Position numbers and translations under genes: made by a program. This document shows, in pieces, positions 50,363 to 64,000 of a stretch of 64,000 bases of DNA (position 1 is the stretch's first letter; each line of letters starts with the position of its first letter). The notes under the pieces are model-generated. The model saw only the letters and a list, made by a program, of their open reading frames with translations. It had not been told where the DNA came from and searched no databases. This DNA comes from Chelydra serpentina (taxonomy: Eukaryota > Chordata > Testudines > Chelydridae). The DNA is taken from assembly GCA_037349315.1 (NCBI GenBank), contig JBAIAC010000059.1, forward strand, positions 17,206,501 through 17,270,500, in the 5' to 3' direction.

Positions 50363-52261
50363 GGAACGGGAACGGTCCCTAGAATTCAGGGACCTGCTTG
50401 TGAAATATATTAAAGCATCCCTGTTAGAATTCTAGCTAGGTCACATTGAAAACTGCAATGTGGTTCATTTCAACCTAGTACAAACATCTTGACCCTACAT
50501 AGCTACCCTGTAAAAACAATTCATTCAATAGGCAAAGCTAACCATGTACATCCAGATACTCAATTTTTATAAATTGTCTTGGCTCAGTTGAAGTTGATGA
50601 AGTTATGACAATTGAGGATCTGGCCTAAAAGGTAATCAGTTTCTAGTTATAAAACATTTCTTTTCATTTATTTATTGTTTCATTGAAATGGAAGATCAGT
50701 TTCTTAAAACTATTTGAATGTTACTAGCCAGAATTGTCTTCTAGCTCTTTGGTATCTTTTAACAGAATTGCAAAGATCTTGGAAGAAAGGTGATGATCTG
50801 AGTGCTCATTACATACAAAAGTTCCTTTATAGGTACTTTGCTAGAAAGAATTTGGAGAGAAACAGAGAAAACCAATCCCACACCACAGGTCTTTACCAAG
50901 TGAGGATTAAAAGCCACTTGAACTGCCCATAAAAATCAAAGTTCAGAGACGAGATGCATAAATCCCAAGCAAACACCATTTTGAAATCTGAACTCATGCT
51001 CAAAAAACCTACAACACCCAGAGAAAATTAGGAGGGGGTGGAGATGAGCTCAGTCTGCTCCCTTAGTACAGTCTGCAAATAACAAATGGAATTGTTTTTC
51101 CTTACATGTCCAAATGTGAACTCAAGTTACAGTCTACTCCGGATTTTAAGAATGTATTTAAGAAAGGCCCCCAAATGATGTATGCTCCCTTTTGTGAGGA
51201 AATGTTCCAAAATTTATGTGCACCTGCCATTAAATGACTAGAGTGGATTAGATCTGTGAAGACCTTATGCCGTTTCAGCAAACCTTTTATGCACTGCTTA
51301 AAGTTACGTTTGCAAGGAATTCCCACCCTAGTTCAGCAAAAGCACTTAAGCCAGTGCTTAAGTCCAACTGACTTTCAATGGAATTTAAGCAAATGCTTAT
51401 GCATGTGGCTAAACAGAGATGGTATTACTTACATGGTTATGCTGAACTGAGCCCTCAATGCAGAGAAAGATAGTAGCCAGACAGATATCTAAGAATTTTA
51501 CAAAAAAGAACAGAGACCTCTTTCAACTAAATGAGACACCTGGCAGACAATCGTTAAGAATGCAGTTCAAAGGAATCTGTGTACTGTATTATCCATGCAG
51601 AAGTATGTTCAACAATAGATCACGGCAAATGGTTCATGATCAGAGAGGGTAGCCAAGGCAATCGACATAATGCTGAAGTTTTGCTGAAGGATGTTTGCTC
51701 AGATGTGGGGGATGGAAATGTTGTATCATGGAACAGATATGAAAAGCAGAGGTCCCTATATCTGCCCCAGGCTGGGTTCAGTTTAATGGCTAAGGAAGAA
51801 AGACACAAACAGGTTTCTTGAAAGTGAGACTGGTGAGAACATTTTTTTCCTGCATTTTCTTGAAGCCATATATTAAATCTTCAAGATTACAAATCAGGAT
51901 AGGAAGAATAGCTTAGCCACAATAGTTTAGACTTCCCCCTCCTCCTATATTTTTCTCTGTGTTTTAGATCACAGTATTTTTATTTTATATGTAGATAATA
52001 AATAATTGGTAATACTTTACATGTGACAGTACTTTTCTGTCAGAACGTAAGTTAATCGGAAGAACTTAACTTAAATGGCATCTGCTTGCCTCAAAAGCTG
52101 AACTGACACAGCAAAAATTTTATACAATTGCCGCAAGTTACCTTCAGGCTGCTCTAGGGAGGCCACAGACTAACAAGTACAGTATGAAGTGCTCAAGTAA
52201 ATTCAAATTAAGAAGAGGAAGGTTTTACAGCAGAAGGCCCTATGAAAAGTATTCACCCTAA

Positions 52262-52547
52262 GGGTAGGTCTATACTTACCCGTCGCGTCGGAGGCGCGGG
52301 ATCGATGTTCTGGGTTCGATTTATCGCGTTTTGTCAAGACGCGATAAATCGAACCAGGAAGTGCTCCCTCGTCGACGCTGGTAATCCAGCTCGACGAGTG
52401 GAGTAGGCGGAGTCGACGGGGGAGCCTGCGCGCCGCGTCTGGACCACAGGTAAGTTCGAACTAAGGTACTTCGACTTCAGCTACGTTATTAACGTAGCTG
52501 AAGTTGCGTATCTTAGTTCGACAGGGGGGGTTAGTGTAGACCTGGGC
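52262..52547. mobile_element. Harbinger-type MITE, copy 2
   Basis: 286 bp with ends GGGTAGGTCTATACTTA and TTAGTGTAGACCTGGGC and a TAA duplication (52259-52261 and 52548-52550), as for PIF/Harbinger. Two strong hairpins: arms ggttcgatttatcgcgt (52313-52329) and acgcgataaatcgaacc (52339-52355), and a roughly 32-bp arm pair from 52457 to 52520 centred on acgttattaacgt. No coding capacity. Confidence 0.85.
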
Positions 52548-52827
52548 TAAGATAGCAACATAGTGCATTCTTTCCTTATTTTTATCAAAAGGAAAAAAAA
52601 TCCCAGCTGTGATAAAACCAGAGCACCTCTTACCCAGCACTCGCCATGCAGAGTCTTCTCTACTGTATCAGGGTTGTGTTTGTGTATGTTCAGAGAGGTG
52701 ACAACCATGTCTGAGATGACCCAGATCCTTGATGACTAGCCAAGGCAAAGACTATTGGCCCATTAGAAACACTGATTGTGAATGCTTCTCTCATGCAGGG
52801 GAAGTGCTCCCCTGTTTTAAATAGATG

Positions 52828-52945
52828 GGGTCAGATTTTCAAAGGAGCTCAGAGGGTTGGGTACTGAACTGCATTGAAAACTGGCTGAGAGTGTCACAGC
52901 TGGAGCTGCTGGGTGCTGAGCACTTGGAAATCTGGCCTCACGTGC
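52828..52945. repeat. Old palindromic interspersed repeat
   Basis: gggtcagattttcaaaggag at the left and gcacttggaaatctggcct at the right are imperfect inverted arms, with ggagctgctgggtgctgagc inside. Same broad class as others in the window. Confidence 0.6.
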
Positions 52946-53914
52946 TCAAACTATCGTCACTCTTCATCAGCCTCCCTGATCCTCATCCTGACTCTATAGG
53001 TCTCTTTTTTCATTGAAGGCATCAAGAACGTGGTGATGGAAACCAGATTTCCTGGATCCCTCTCGGTCTTATTTTTCCCCCAATTAGGCCATGAAACTAT
53101 GGGCTTGCCTAGGTGAACGCTTAGTTCACAGCAAGCATTGCCATCTGGGATCCTTCTGGGATCCACCCCACTTTGAAATGGCAGTAGATTAAAGCACACT
53201 AGGGTGCTTCACATGGACACAATGCACAGCAGATTAGTATGGAGCAGGTTTACATACCAGCTTGCTGTGAACTAAGTGTTTAAGTAGATAAGCCCTAAGA
53301 CTGTACGGATACTGTGGCCAGCAATTACCTCCTAACACTTACCCTGAACCAGGTGTCCATATTATGTATTTACCATATATTTGTCTTTCATTGCCTTTAT
53401 TGGTTTTAAAACAAGGATGCACAGCTACTGAGATCACATAAAACTATGGAAAGAAATACTTTAAATAAACTAAAAAGCCAAATTGCCACTTCCTTGTGCT
53501 GAATGGCAAGTTTTCTGATCCTAGTATTAGTCTGTATTAGTCTTGGTGGACAGGAAGAGAAAAAGCTCTAAAGTCCGCAATAATAGCCTAAGTAGCATAA
53601 TAAATTGGTGGACTCATGTGAGGGATACTTATAAACTTCAGCAGCAGGAAACCTGAAGTTGACATGCTCATCAATGCATGTTTTAGTGCTGGAAAAGCAA
53701 GTGGTACCATGTGTAGAAATTTAGGACACAAAAGGCAAGCAAAAAACCATTTAAAAAAAAAATCTCAAGAAAGAACACGCCCTCCTGGTCAAGATTGCAG
53801 GTCAGACAAATATAGTGCTACACTTTTTCTTCCTGTGACCTATTGTTCTTAGTCTTATCACAAGTAGTACCCGATAAATACCATATATTAGACATGCAAG
53901 AGGATACTAGGTGG

Positions 53915-53993
53915 TCAAGATTGGGGCATCATTGTGCTAGGCGCTGTACAAACACATAGGAAGAGAGTTCCCTGCTCCAAAGTGCTTACAATG
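53915..53993 (-). repeat. LINE 3' tail fragment, minus strand
   Basis: attgtgctaggcgctgtaca then tccctgctccaaagtgctta: the reverse complement of the tail seen at 58795-58925 (tagactgtaaactcttctgg, gtacagtgcctagc). Probably an L2/CR1-group LINE. Confidence 0.55.
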
Positions 53994-54516
53994 CCTGGGC
54001 TTGATCCTAAGAGGTGCTGAGCACTCTGTCCCCAATACACATGCTTAATTTTCAGCATGTGAGTAGCCTTACTGGGTTCAAAAGGATTACTCAATGTGCG
54101 TAAAGCTAAGCTAGGGCTTGAGTGTTCTACTGAATCAGGGCTAGAATGCTCAACACCTAAAAGGAATTAACCCTTTGTTAAGAGACGTTGCAACAAATTA
54201 ATGTAACAAACAATAGGTGGGTACCAGAAGAGGGGACAAGGGTAAAAGTAATGAGAACACATATATAGGTTAGTTATTTGCATGGCTTGATTGTTCCAAA
54301 TCATTTTAAAGGGTTCACCCCCCTTTACTAATAAAAATAAATAAAATATCCACAATTTACTGTTTCTGAACCATTATCTGCTGGCCTCACATGATATCAA
54401 AAGAATGACAGAAGATACTGCAGCAATGAGGCAATTTTAATCTGACTTCTGTTCTCCCACACATACTGGAACTTTTTTATATTAGTAAGCAATGTAGGAT
54501 GTTAGCTGTCATTTTA

Positions 54517-57088
<2,572 letters not shown>

Positions 57089-58794
57089 CTAAAACTTTAT
57101 TTGGATGGCTATCTCAATACCACTGCTGTAACATAGAAAGAAAATACATAATGGTGCAGTAAAAATGATTTTATTGTCATGAGTCAGGGATGGCTGAATT
57201 TTAAATTAGCGGCAAAACTAGATGTGACAGATCATTCCAATAGTGTGTCAAAAAAACTACTATATGTTCTATATACCCTACATATTTTACAGTGTTTTCT
57301 AATAGCTGTTTTTAAAGTGTACTGGCACAGTTTTTCACTTCTCATCTATAAAATCAGGTGACTTAGTAACATGAATCCAACTGTTGAGACCTGGAAGAGA
57401 GTGAAAAGTGTAACTAATAGATTTTACAAGCCTCTAAAAACTAATTAAAATAGCTTTACTATACAGAATATTGTCAGGATGTAAGGTCTGATATCTTGGA
57501 GCCTACCAGGGATAGAAACAAGTCCTGCATACCAATAAAAAGTTGGGATGATCCCCTTCGAATAGCATAAAGCTCTACCTGGTGTGGCAGAAAGGCAATT
57601 ACCTGTGATACCTTTCTTTGTGAGATCTTACTGTATTAAGTTTATGTATCATTGTGGGCCAGAGATTGTATGTAATTCCCTGGGGAAGGATGACCACAGC
57701 TCCTCCAGGAACTAAGAAAAGTGGAAGGTGATTATGCAAATTAACTAAGGTTGTAACGCTTCCAGAGAGGAACCACCACCTGGAGAGGCTCCCATATATT
57801 TATATAGCTTAAAATGGATTTTCCAGGGAGAAACAGACAAAAAGGATTTTGGATTAACAGCCTGAGTTTGAACTGACTGAGGGCCTTCCTTCTGACTCAG
57901 CAAACAGACCGGGCCTTCTGTCCAAAGAGGGGGGCAATCCTTGGAGAAGGTTTGGAAGGACTGACACCTACCAGAGTCCAAGGTTAGAGTTAGGGTGACC
58001 TCTGGTAAGCCTTTTAGTATGTGTGTAGGTTCTTTTATTATTTTCTCTGTAAAGCTTTTACCTTAAGAACAAAGGTGCTTGCTTAGAAAGAACTGTGGGA
58101 TAACTTGTAACCGCTGGCAATTACACTGTTCATAGCCTTTGGAGAGAAAGCAAAGTGCAGGCAGTCTGGGAACTGTGCAGCCTAGAAAACCCCAGCTCAG
58201 AAGGGAGAGAGACATGGGTCTCCACCCAAGAGCGATGACAGATGAGGAACCAGGATCCTAGAGTAGTGCCCTAGTTGGATCATGGAGGGGACAATACAGG
58301 GTAAATTGACCTGGATTATGACAACTGGCATATAAAATCCTCACAGTCTGAGAGATATCTAACCTTAACGTATCTTAAAAGCGCCATTGCTCTAGGGCAG
58401 AACACTGTAGAGCTTGGGCTCAGGCAAGGGTAATTTTGGGCAGAAAGTACACATTTTGGAAAAAGGAAACAATTTTGCAGCATGTTTTTTTAAAAAAATG
58501 GCCACCGTTTGAAGCTGCTCAGGGATTTGGAATGCTAGTAGTAATTTCAGGAGATGGATTAACGGACAGAGCACTGAGGAAGCATTTAAACGTGCATTAC
58601 ACTTACAGTCACATATGGAATATAGTTATATACTACATACGTAGAGAGGCTAAGCCACCATGAATGAATGAACAATTCTGTGCTCTTATGAATTACTAGG
58701 GTGCAGCATTTTTGTCCGTTGCCTGTAGAAATTTTGCAGTCATTCCCATTAAGATATGGATGCCCACCGGTATAAATAAACCCCTTTCTCTTTC

Positions 58795-58925
58795 TTGTCT
58801 ATTTAGACTGTAAACTCTTCTGGGCAAGCACTGTCTACTACTCTTTGTACAGTGCCTAGCAGAGTGGGACCCTGATTTTCTATGGTTCCTAGGCGCTACC
58901 ATAAGAAATATGATAAATAATAACA
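58795..58925 (+). repeat. LINE 3' tail fragment, plus strand
   Basis: tagactgtaaactcttctgg, ttgtacagtgcctagcagag and ctaggcgctaccataagaaa, ending in aaataataacaa. The order matches 3' ends of L2/CR1-group LINEs in amniotes. No coding part. Confidence 0.6.
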
Positions 58926-58984
58926 AAAACAACTGCAGGGCAAGTATTCTGAAAATCTTTAATAGCTGGAGCATTCAAGGAATT

Positions 58985-59100
58985 AAGGAGGAGATTTTAA
59001 AGGCAACATAGGCTAGTTAAACACCCAACTTCCACTGAAAGTCAAAGGCAGCTGGGTACCTAACTTCCATATGTGCCTTTGAAAAAAAATCTCACCCTAC
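58985..59100. repeat. Old palindromic interspersed repeat
   Basis: gagattttaaaggcaacata on the left and atgtgcctttgaaaaaaaatctc on the right are inverted arms around ttccactgaaagtcaaaggc. Confidence 0.5.
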
Positions 59101-59597
59101 GAGCATAAAAATAATAGTTTATAATTACATGCCACCTGCCAGACACCAGTGTGCTCTAGGTAGCTCAATCAATAAGCAGAGTAAACTAACATTAAAATAT
59201 TAAGATGGACCTAACATATAGAGGTCATTTGGTTTTGTTTAAAAATAAACAGTTGCAGCTATTACGAGATCTGTGCAATGCTGAAGTTATAGAAGCCATT
59301 TAGGGAGACAGGCTTGTATGCAAGTCTGTTATTTCTGGCAAAACTTCAGTTCAACTGCGAAAGGGAAGTCTCTCTTTTCTGGGAAAGAGAATCAAGTTGA
59401 AAGATTTTTTTTTTTTTTAAAAGAACTAACCATGCCACAGATTCCTCAGAACGTTCAGTTCTGCACAGATACTAGTGACAAATGTTCTTATTCTAACTTG
59501 GTTGGAATCTCTAGGGAAACTCCGTTTCTTTTTAAATGTTCAAGGTGTTTATAGGAATGTGGCTTTTTCTTAGTAATTATGACAAGTGTTCAAATCA

Positions 59598-59735
<138 letters not shown>

Positions 59736-60959
59736 CTAGGGGAAAGAGATAGGAAACTAGATTAATTTTCTAGTTTACATATTCTCTCTTCTTTCAGATG
59801 ACATTAAGGAATACAGAAAACGAAACGTAAAACTTGGGAAGAAGAAAAGTATGCAATATGCGAAGAAGAACCAAACTACAAAATCTCAGGAAACTGTGTA
59901 AGCAATGGGAAATGTAGGATAAAGAATACGTTTAAATACCAGAATAGCACGCTGTTTGGATCTTCTCTATGTGCTAAAACTGAAACCATTCTGCATAAAT
60001 TTACTTGGCTTCAATAATTCAAATAAAAAGTTGCTTGACTTAGCCAAAGAAAACAAGCAGACTCTGCATTCAAAAGACAAATATTTTGCTAGTATATCTC
60101 ATTTCCAGAAAAAGTACACTGTACACATCATTTGCAGTATCATCTTAGCCAGCCATTTACCTACCCTTTTATAGCCTAAGTGCAACCTACACTTTTAAAA
60201 GAAACATTTCTGGTACCAGGTTACAGCTTGATAGTTTCCAGGCAGTTTTAAAACATGGGGTGAAATCCTGTCCCCAGCCCCTAAAGTCAATAGGAGTCTT
60301 GAGCAGGGTTAGGAGTTCACCTATGGAACAAAGTGAAGTACGGGTTGATAACCATGGTCCAGACTGGGCTAAAGTTCTGAGCTTTTGTAAGAAATGTACA
60401 AGAATATGGTTCAGGAATTTGGTTAAAACACAGTTCCGTGGCAGCTGTGCTGCCACACTGAACATTTAAACATTTCAGGGGACTGAGCCAGGAGTTTCCA
60501 AAGTGTACAGAGAATGGAATGGAAGGGTCTAACATCTATCTGCATCTGTCAGGGAAAGAACGATACAAAATTGGAACTTAGTGTGATTTTCAATGCACTT
60601 TTCTCTGTGTTTCAAATCCCCAGGCAGTAGCTTTTTGTCAATTAGCAGGTGAAGGAGTTTTGATTATATTTTTTCAAAGTAACAGAGAGTTGTAATCCCA
60701 TATTTCTTTTATTTAGAAGCCATATTCAAGTAGTATCTGGCCTCACTGAAAAGCTGAGCTTAGCTCTAAGTAAAAATCATCCCCTATTTAGAGCAAAAAG
60801 GGAAAATAACCACCTTTAATATAAGCTGTGGCTTCTAAATGAAAATACTCAGGACCTGGCATGTAACTTGTTAAAATGTTGGTGAGGTATAACAGTTCTA
60901 AAATAGAATTAAAAGGCAATAGAACAAACTGCTTGGTTTGTGGGAGAGACAAGATGGAT

Positions 60960-61039
60960 GAGGTAATATCTTTTATTGGACCAAAATTCTGTTGGTGAGA
61001 GAGACAAGCTGAAGTTGGTCCAATAAAAGATAGTACCTC
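60960..61039. repeat. Inverted-repeat element, 24-bp arms
   Basis: The left arm gaggtaatatcttttattgg continuing to 60983 pairs with the right arm at 61016-61039 ending aaaagatagtacctc, with one or two mismatches. The spacer contains gttggtgagagagacaagct. The sequence is of a kind that is dispersed in sauropsid genomes. Confidence 0.65.
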
Positions 61040-61292
61040 GCCCACCTTGCCTCGCTAATGTCCTGAGACTGACACAGCGACAACAACACTGCATACACCA
61101 ATGGTTTGTTGGAGCAGTTTGGTGTCTGAGTGAACTAGAAAGACAAAAGCCAAGCAGTTCTTCAGCAACTGAGGATCCCAATTGTTGCTGAAGAGAACAG
61201 GGCATGTCACTAATCAACATTTGTCCTCTAAGGCTAAATAATATTACTAGTCTGTGACATCTATGCCTGTATGTCATGATATTGCACCACTG

Positions 61293-61310
61293 GATGATGA
61301 TGATGATGAT
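61293..61310. repeat. GAT trinucleotide microsatellite
   Basis: Six perfect GAT units. Confidence 0.9.
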
Positions 61311-61487
61311 AGAAGAAAAGCGCTGAACAAAGTGGATACTTTTAGCTTACACACAAGTGTATTTTTAATTAATTAAAATACTTAAGGCAAAATACTGGTC
61401 CCACTGATGTCAATCGGAGTATTACCTTAGAGGTTAAAAGAGCAATAGGGCTGCTAAGGGAAAAAAAAGAGCAATGATTCTTATTTA

Positions 61488-61536
61488 TCATGGGCCCAGT
61501 CCGCTGACTTTAATGGGAGTCGGACTGGGCTCTAAA
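61488..61536. repeat. Short perfect palindrome of the old-repeat class
   Basis: gcccagtccg at the left and cggactgggc at the right flank ctgactttaatgggagt. A compact example of the palindromic repeat class with a gtcaatggg-like core. Confidence 0.55.
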
Positions 61537-64000
61537 ATTCCAGCATTCTGATGGTGCATTAAACTGCTCATCTCTGGTAGCTAAGTTGTGCAGGTGCAAG
61601 TTAAAGACACTATGACATTTTTCAAAAGGCAGGACGACATCAGCCAACATTCCTTCTCTTAACGTGACAGGCTCTAATGCCCCAGGCTTTCTGTAAGTTG
61701 TTGCCAGGTGCATCAGGATAGCTATCACAATTGTCTACAAAGTTACTGTGCTCCAGGTTCAAGAAAACTAAATGATACTGGCTGGATCCTTGGCTGCTAT
61801 AAAGATGGAAATTGGCCAATTTACATCAGCTAAGGATCTGATCCATAGTCTATTCTAATGCGTGAAAGGAACAAACAGGAAACCTTGGGAAAAGTTTAGT
61901 CAGAAACATTTGTTACAACATTTTGTGAAAACCTAATGGGCATTCATTTGAAACACAATATAAAACAATACAATATACTATGCCTAGCACAGTAACTTCA
62001 CATGCAGTAGGATTCCCCTTTTGTTTAGCTTAATTAAATACATTTTAAACCTACACTGAAATGCAAATGAGAACACTATTCTGTCTATTAAAATAGTGAT
62101 TAGTCCTAAGACAAGACTGTTGTCTATTTTGTTTATGACTTGTACTGATTTATAAGATATAATCAACAAGCTCTAATATATTAGTACATTTCTGTATCGT
62201 AGCAGGCTAATATAGCCTTTTTCATCACTAATATGAAGGAAACTCCCCCAGTGAAAGACCATGACAAATCATTAAGCAGAGAGCTAGCTGTTTCTTTCAT
62301 ACAAAAGGAGTTATTTGAGCAACAAACTTATGGCCTCAACTCATATGTGCTGTGCACACAATAGTGTTCAGACTGCCCAATGGGGATTAACAAAACAAAA
62401 AAAGAAAAGATTTTCTTGGAAGGAAAAATGGGAAAGTTAAATTTTATGCACAACAACAAATGCAATTTTTAGATCAAAAACTGTAGGAGTATCAAGATTA
62501 TAGTTTCATTATTATAACAAGAAGGGGGAAACCAAAGCCTTGGCTGTGTGTGTGTTTTTTTTTAAATGTGTGTGTTTGTGTGCAAAATTTGCATTAGAGT
62601 TGTGTGGTGTTTTTTTTTTTTTTTAAAGACTCTCCATGGTTCATTGGATAAGAGGAACACTGGCAAGTATGCAAATGTGGGCTGTCCCAAAGACAATGAA
62701 ACAGACATGTAGTCAATGGTTACTGTCATCCAGTTCTTTGCATGACATGCAGACAAGCTTAGAGAACATTGATTGTTCTATAGACTCCTGTGACTGGAGG
62801 GAACGACCAGTCGGCTTACACCAAGACACATTTTTCACTCCTGACGTTTTGATAAAGGCTTATTGACCTAAATGAGACCCAAGTTATTCAGGGAACATCA
62901 GGGGTGAAAGTGCACAAGCTGTTCTTCATGGTCATACTCAAAAACTCCAGGTATCCATTAGCAACTGGCAAATTCCCCCTCCCCTACCCGTGGCGCGGTG
63001 ACAGACAAAAGTGTTTTTAATATCTTGCCTTGTATAAGCCTAATAAGTAATCTAGTGGGGGAGGAGGAGACGACGGATGAATTTTTGTCACTGCATGTAT
63101 ATGTTAGCTGCCAGATAAGTTGCAGACAGAAGTGAGAAAAGTAATTGATATTTAAAATAACTCAGGACAGTCATTATAAAGACAAATTTAGCTGTCCTCA
63201 TGAACTACTGGAATATTCCCTTCACAATCCTTCAGTAGCTGAGGGTTTGGTGATTTTTATGGTAATTTTCTAAAATAATATGCGCTATTTTACAAAAGCC
63301 AACTGAGCAAATGTTGGGGGCTTGATGCTCATCTCACACTGTTGTCAATCAGGCGTCAAACCAATGAAACGAAGAGTTACACTTGTATGAAACAGGACCA
63401 CAGGTCATATCTCACATCTGAGACTTAATAAATCTGAGTTACACAGTAGGGATGAATTTGGCCCATTATTTATTGAAAATACATTTTCTGGCTGCTTGGT
63501 TAGCACACGTCCACTGAATGCATTGTCTAGAAAAGGCCAATGGGTTTCAGCCAGTGTGACCCATGAACCAGCAATAACGGAACAAGAATACAAGAAAATC
63601 TAAAACAAAACCAGCAGAGTGAAAGAAAACGAGTGAGGAGAAGGAAAAATGGAAGGGTAAGGGGCAGGGTGAACAGGGAAGAATGGTTGATTTGGAAGAA
63701 GAGACTTGCTGCAAACACAAGGCACTGCATTATGGAATGGAGTTGGGAGGGCCTGCGGAATTACAGTGCAGCTGTAATTCTTATGGCTCCCCTTCCACAT
63801 GAAGGGGAAATCATTGTAGATTACACCATATCAGCCTGACCTGAGCTGGAGATCTCATTACAGATGTACCATTAAAATGACACAAGCAATGCTTGCAAAA
63901 TGACTGAGAAAGCACCTGCATGCATGGGGAGGCATAGTCTTGTGTGGGCCCGGCTAGGCTGACCAGATAGCAAGTGTGAAAAATCGGGACGGGGGTGGGG

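Larger units (their letters stand above)
59736..64000 (-). other. KCNQ1 intron 2, partial
   Basis: At least 4.3 kb with no exon-like sequence; exon 2 lies beyond the right edge. It holds an inverted-repeat element at 60960-61039, a GAT microsatellite at 61293-61310, short palindromic old repeats near 60256-60300, 61388-61440, 61488-61536 and 61778-61850, and TG/T-rich low complexity at 62545-62625. Nothing recognised elsewhere. Confidence 0.85.

Noticed and set aside
57480..58330. Possible LTR or other retroelement in intron 3
   Set aside because: Some phrases look repeat-like, but there are no terminal repeats, no TG..CA ends and no coding motif, so I did not give it a class.

Overview
This is nuclear DNA from an amniote that is not a mammal, most likely a turtle. 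The only host gene I can support is KCNQ1, the voltage-gated potassium channel Kv7.1. It lies on the minus strand, so transcription runs from high to low coordinates. Nine consecutive coding exons are present, matching exons 3 to 11 of the human gene, at 59735-59609, 56958-56880, 55834-55738, 54681-54541, 44884-44774, 42900-42805, 41669-41541, 37510-37372 and 28146-28026. All have AG/GT splice sites and compatible phases. Joined, they give 1040 nt of open frame, from the S2 helix through S4, the pore and S6 to just before calmodulin-binding helix B. Exons 1-2 lie beyond the right edge. Exons 12-16 were not found to the left, so positions 1-28025 are probably one long intron 11.

Everything else is intron, much of it filled by transposable elements of several classes. 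CR1 LINE copies are at 1876-3640, 6393-7491, 21957-22128, 28378-29765, 36948-37004 and 49246-50362. An L2-like LINE remnant is at about 5086-5510. A 5'-truncated Penelope-like element with a GIY-YIG coding remnant and an 11-bp target duplication is at 12462-12970. Two copies of a GC-rich non-autonomous hAT element have perfect 8-bp target duplications (1957-2398 and 22153-22604), and a smaller hAT-like element is at 38173-38358.

A 3.3-kb PIF/Harbinger transposon (23205-26487) carries both of its genes in decayed form: a Myb/SANT-like partner protein that has lost its N-terminal domain, and a DDE nuclease with a frameshift. A short non-autonomous relative is at 10436-11254. Two copies of a hairpin-rich Harbinger-type MITE are at 48944-49245 and 52262-52547, and old MIR SINE fragments are scattered through the introns. 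The mix of CR1, Penelope, Harbinger with a Myb-like partner, hAT and MIR is what suggests a turtle; a crocodilian is less likely.

The most unusual structure is a nearly perfect 196-bp palindrome with no spacer at 31480-31675 in intron 10. It is either very young or an assembly foldback. A second notable item is a pair of 69-bp mini-elements with identical terminal inverted repeats (34450-34518 and 39404-39472). I see no RNA gene, CRISPR array or unknown multi-gene system. The many short open frames in the introns look like chance or transposon fragments.
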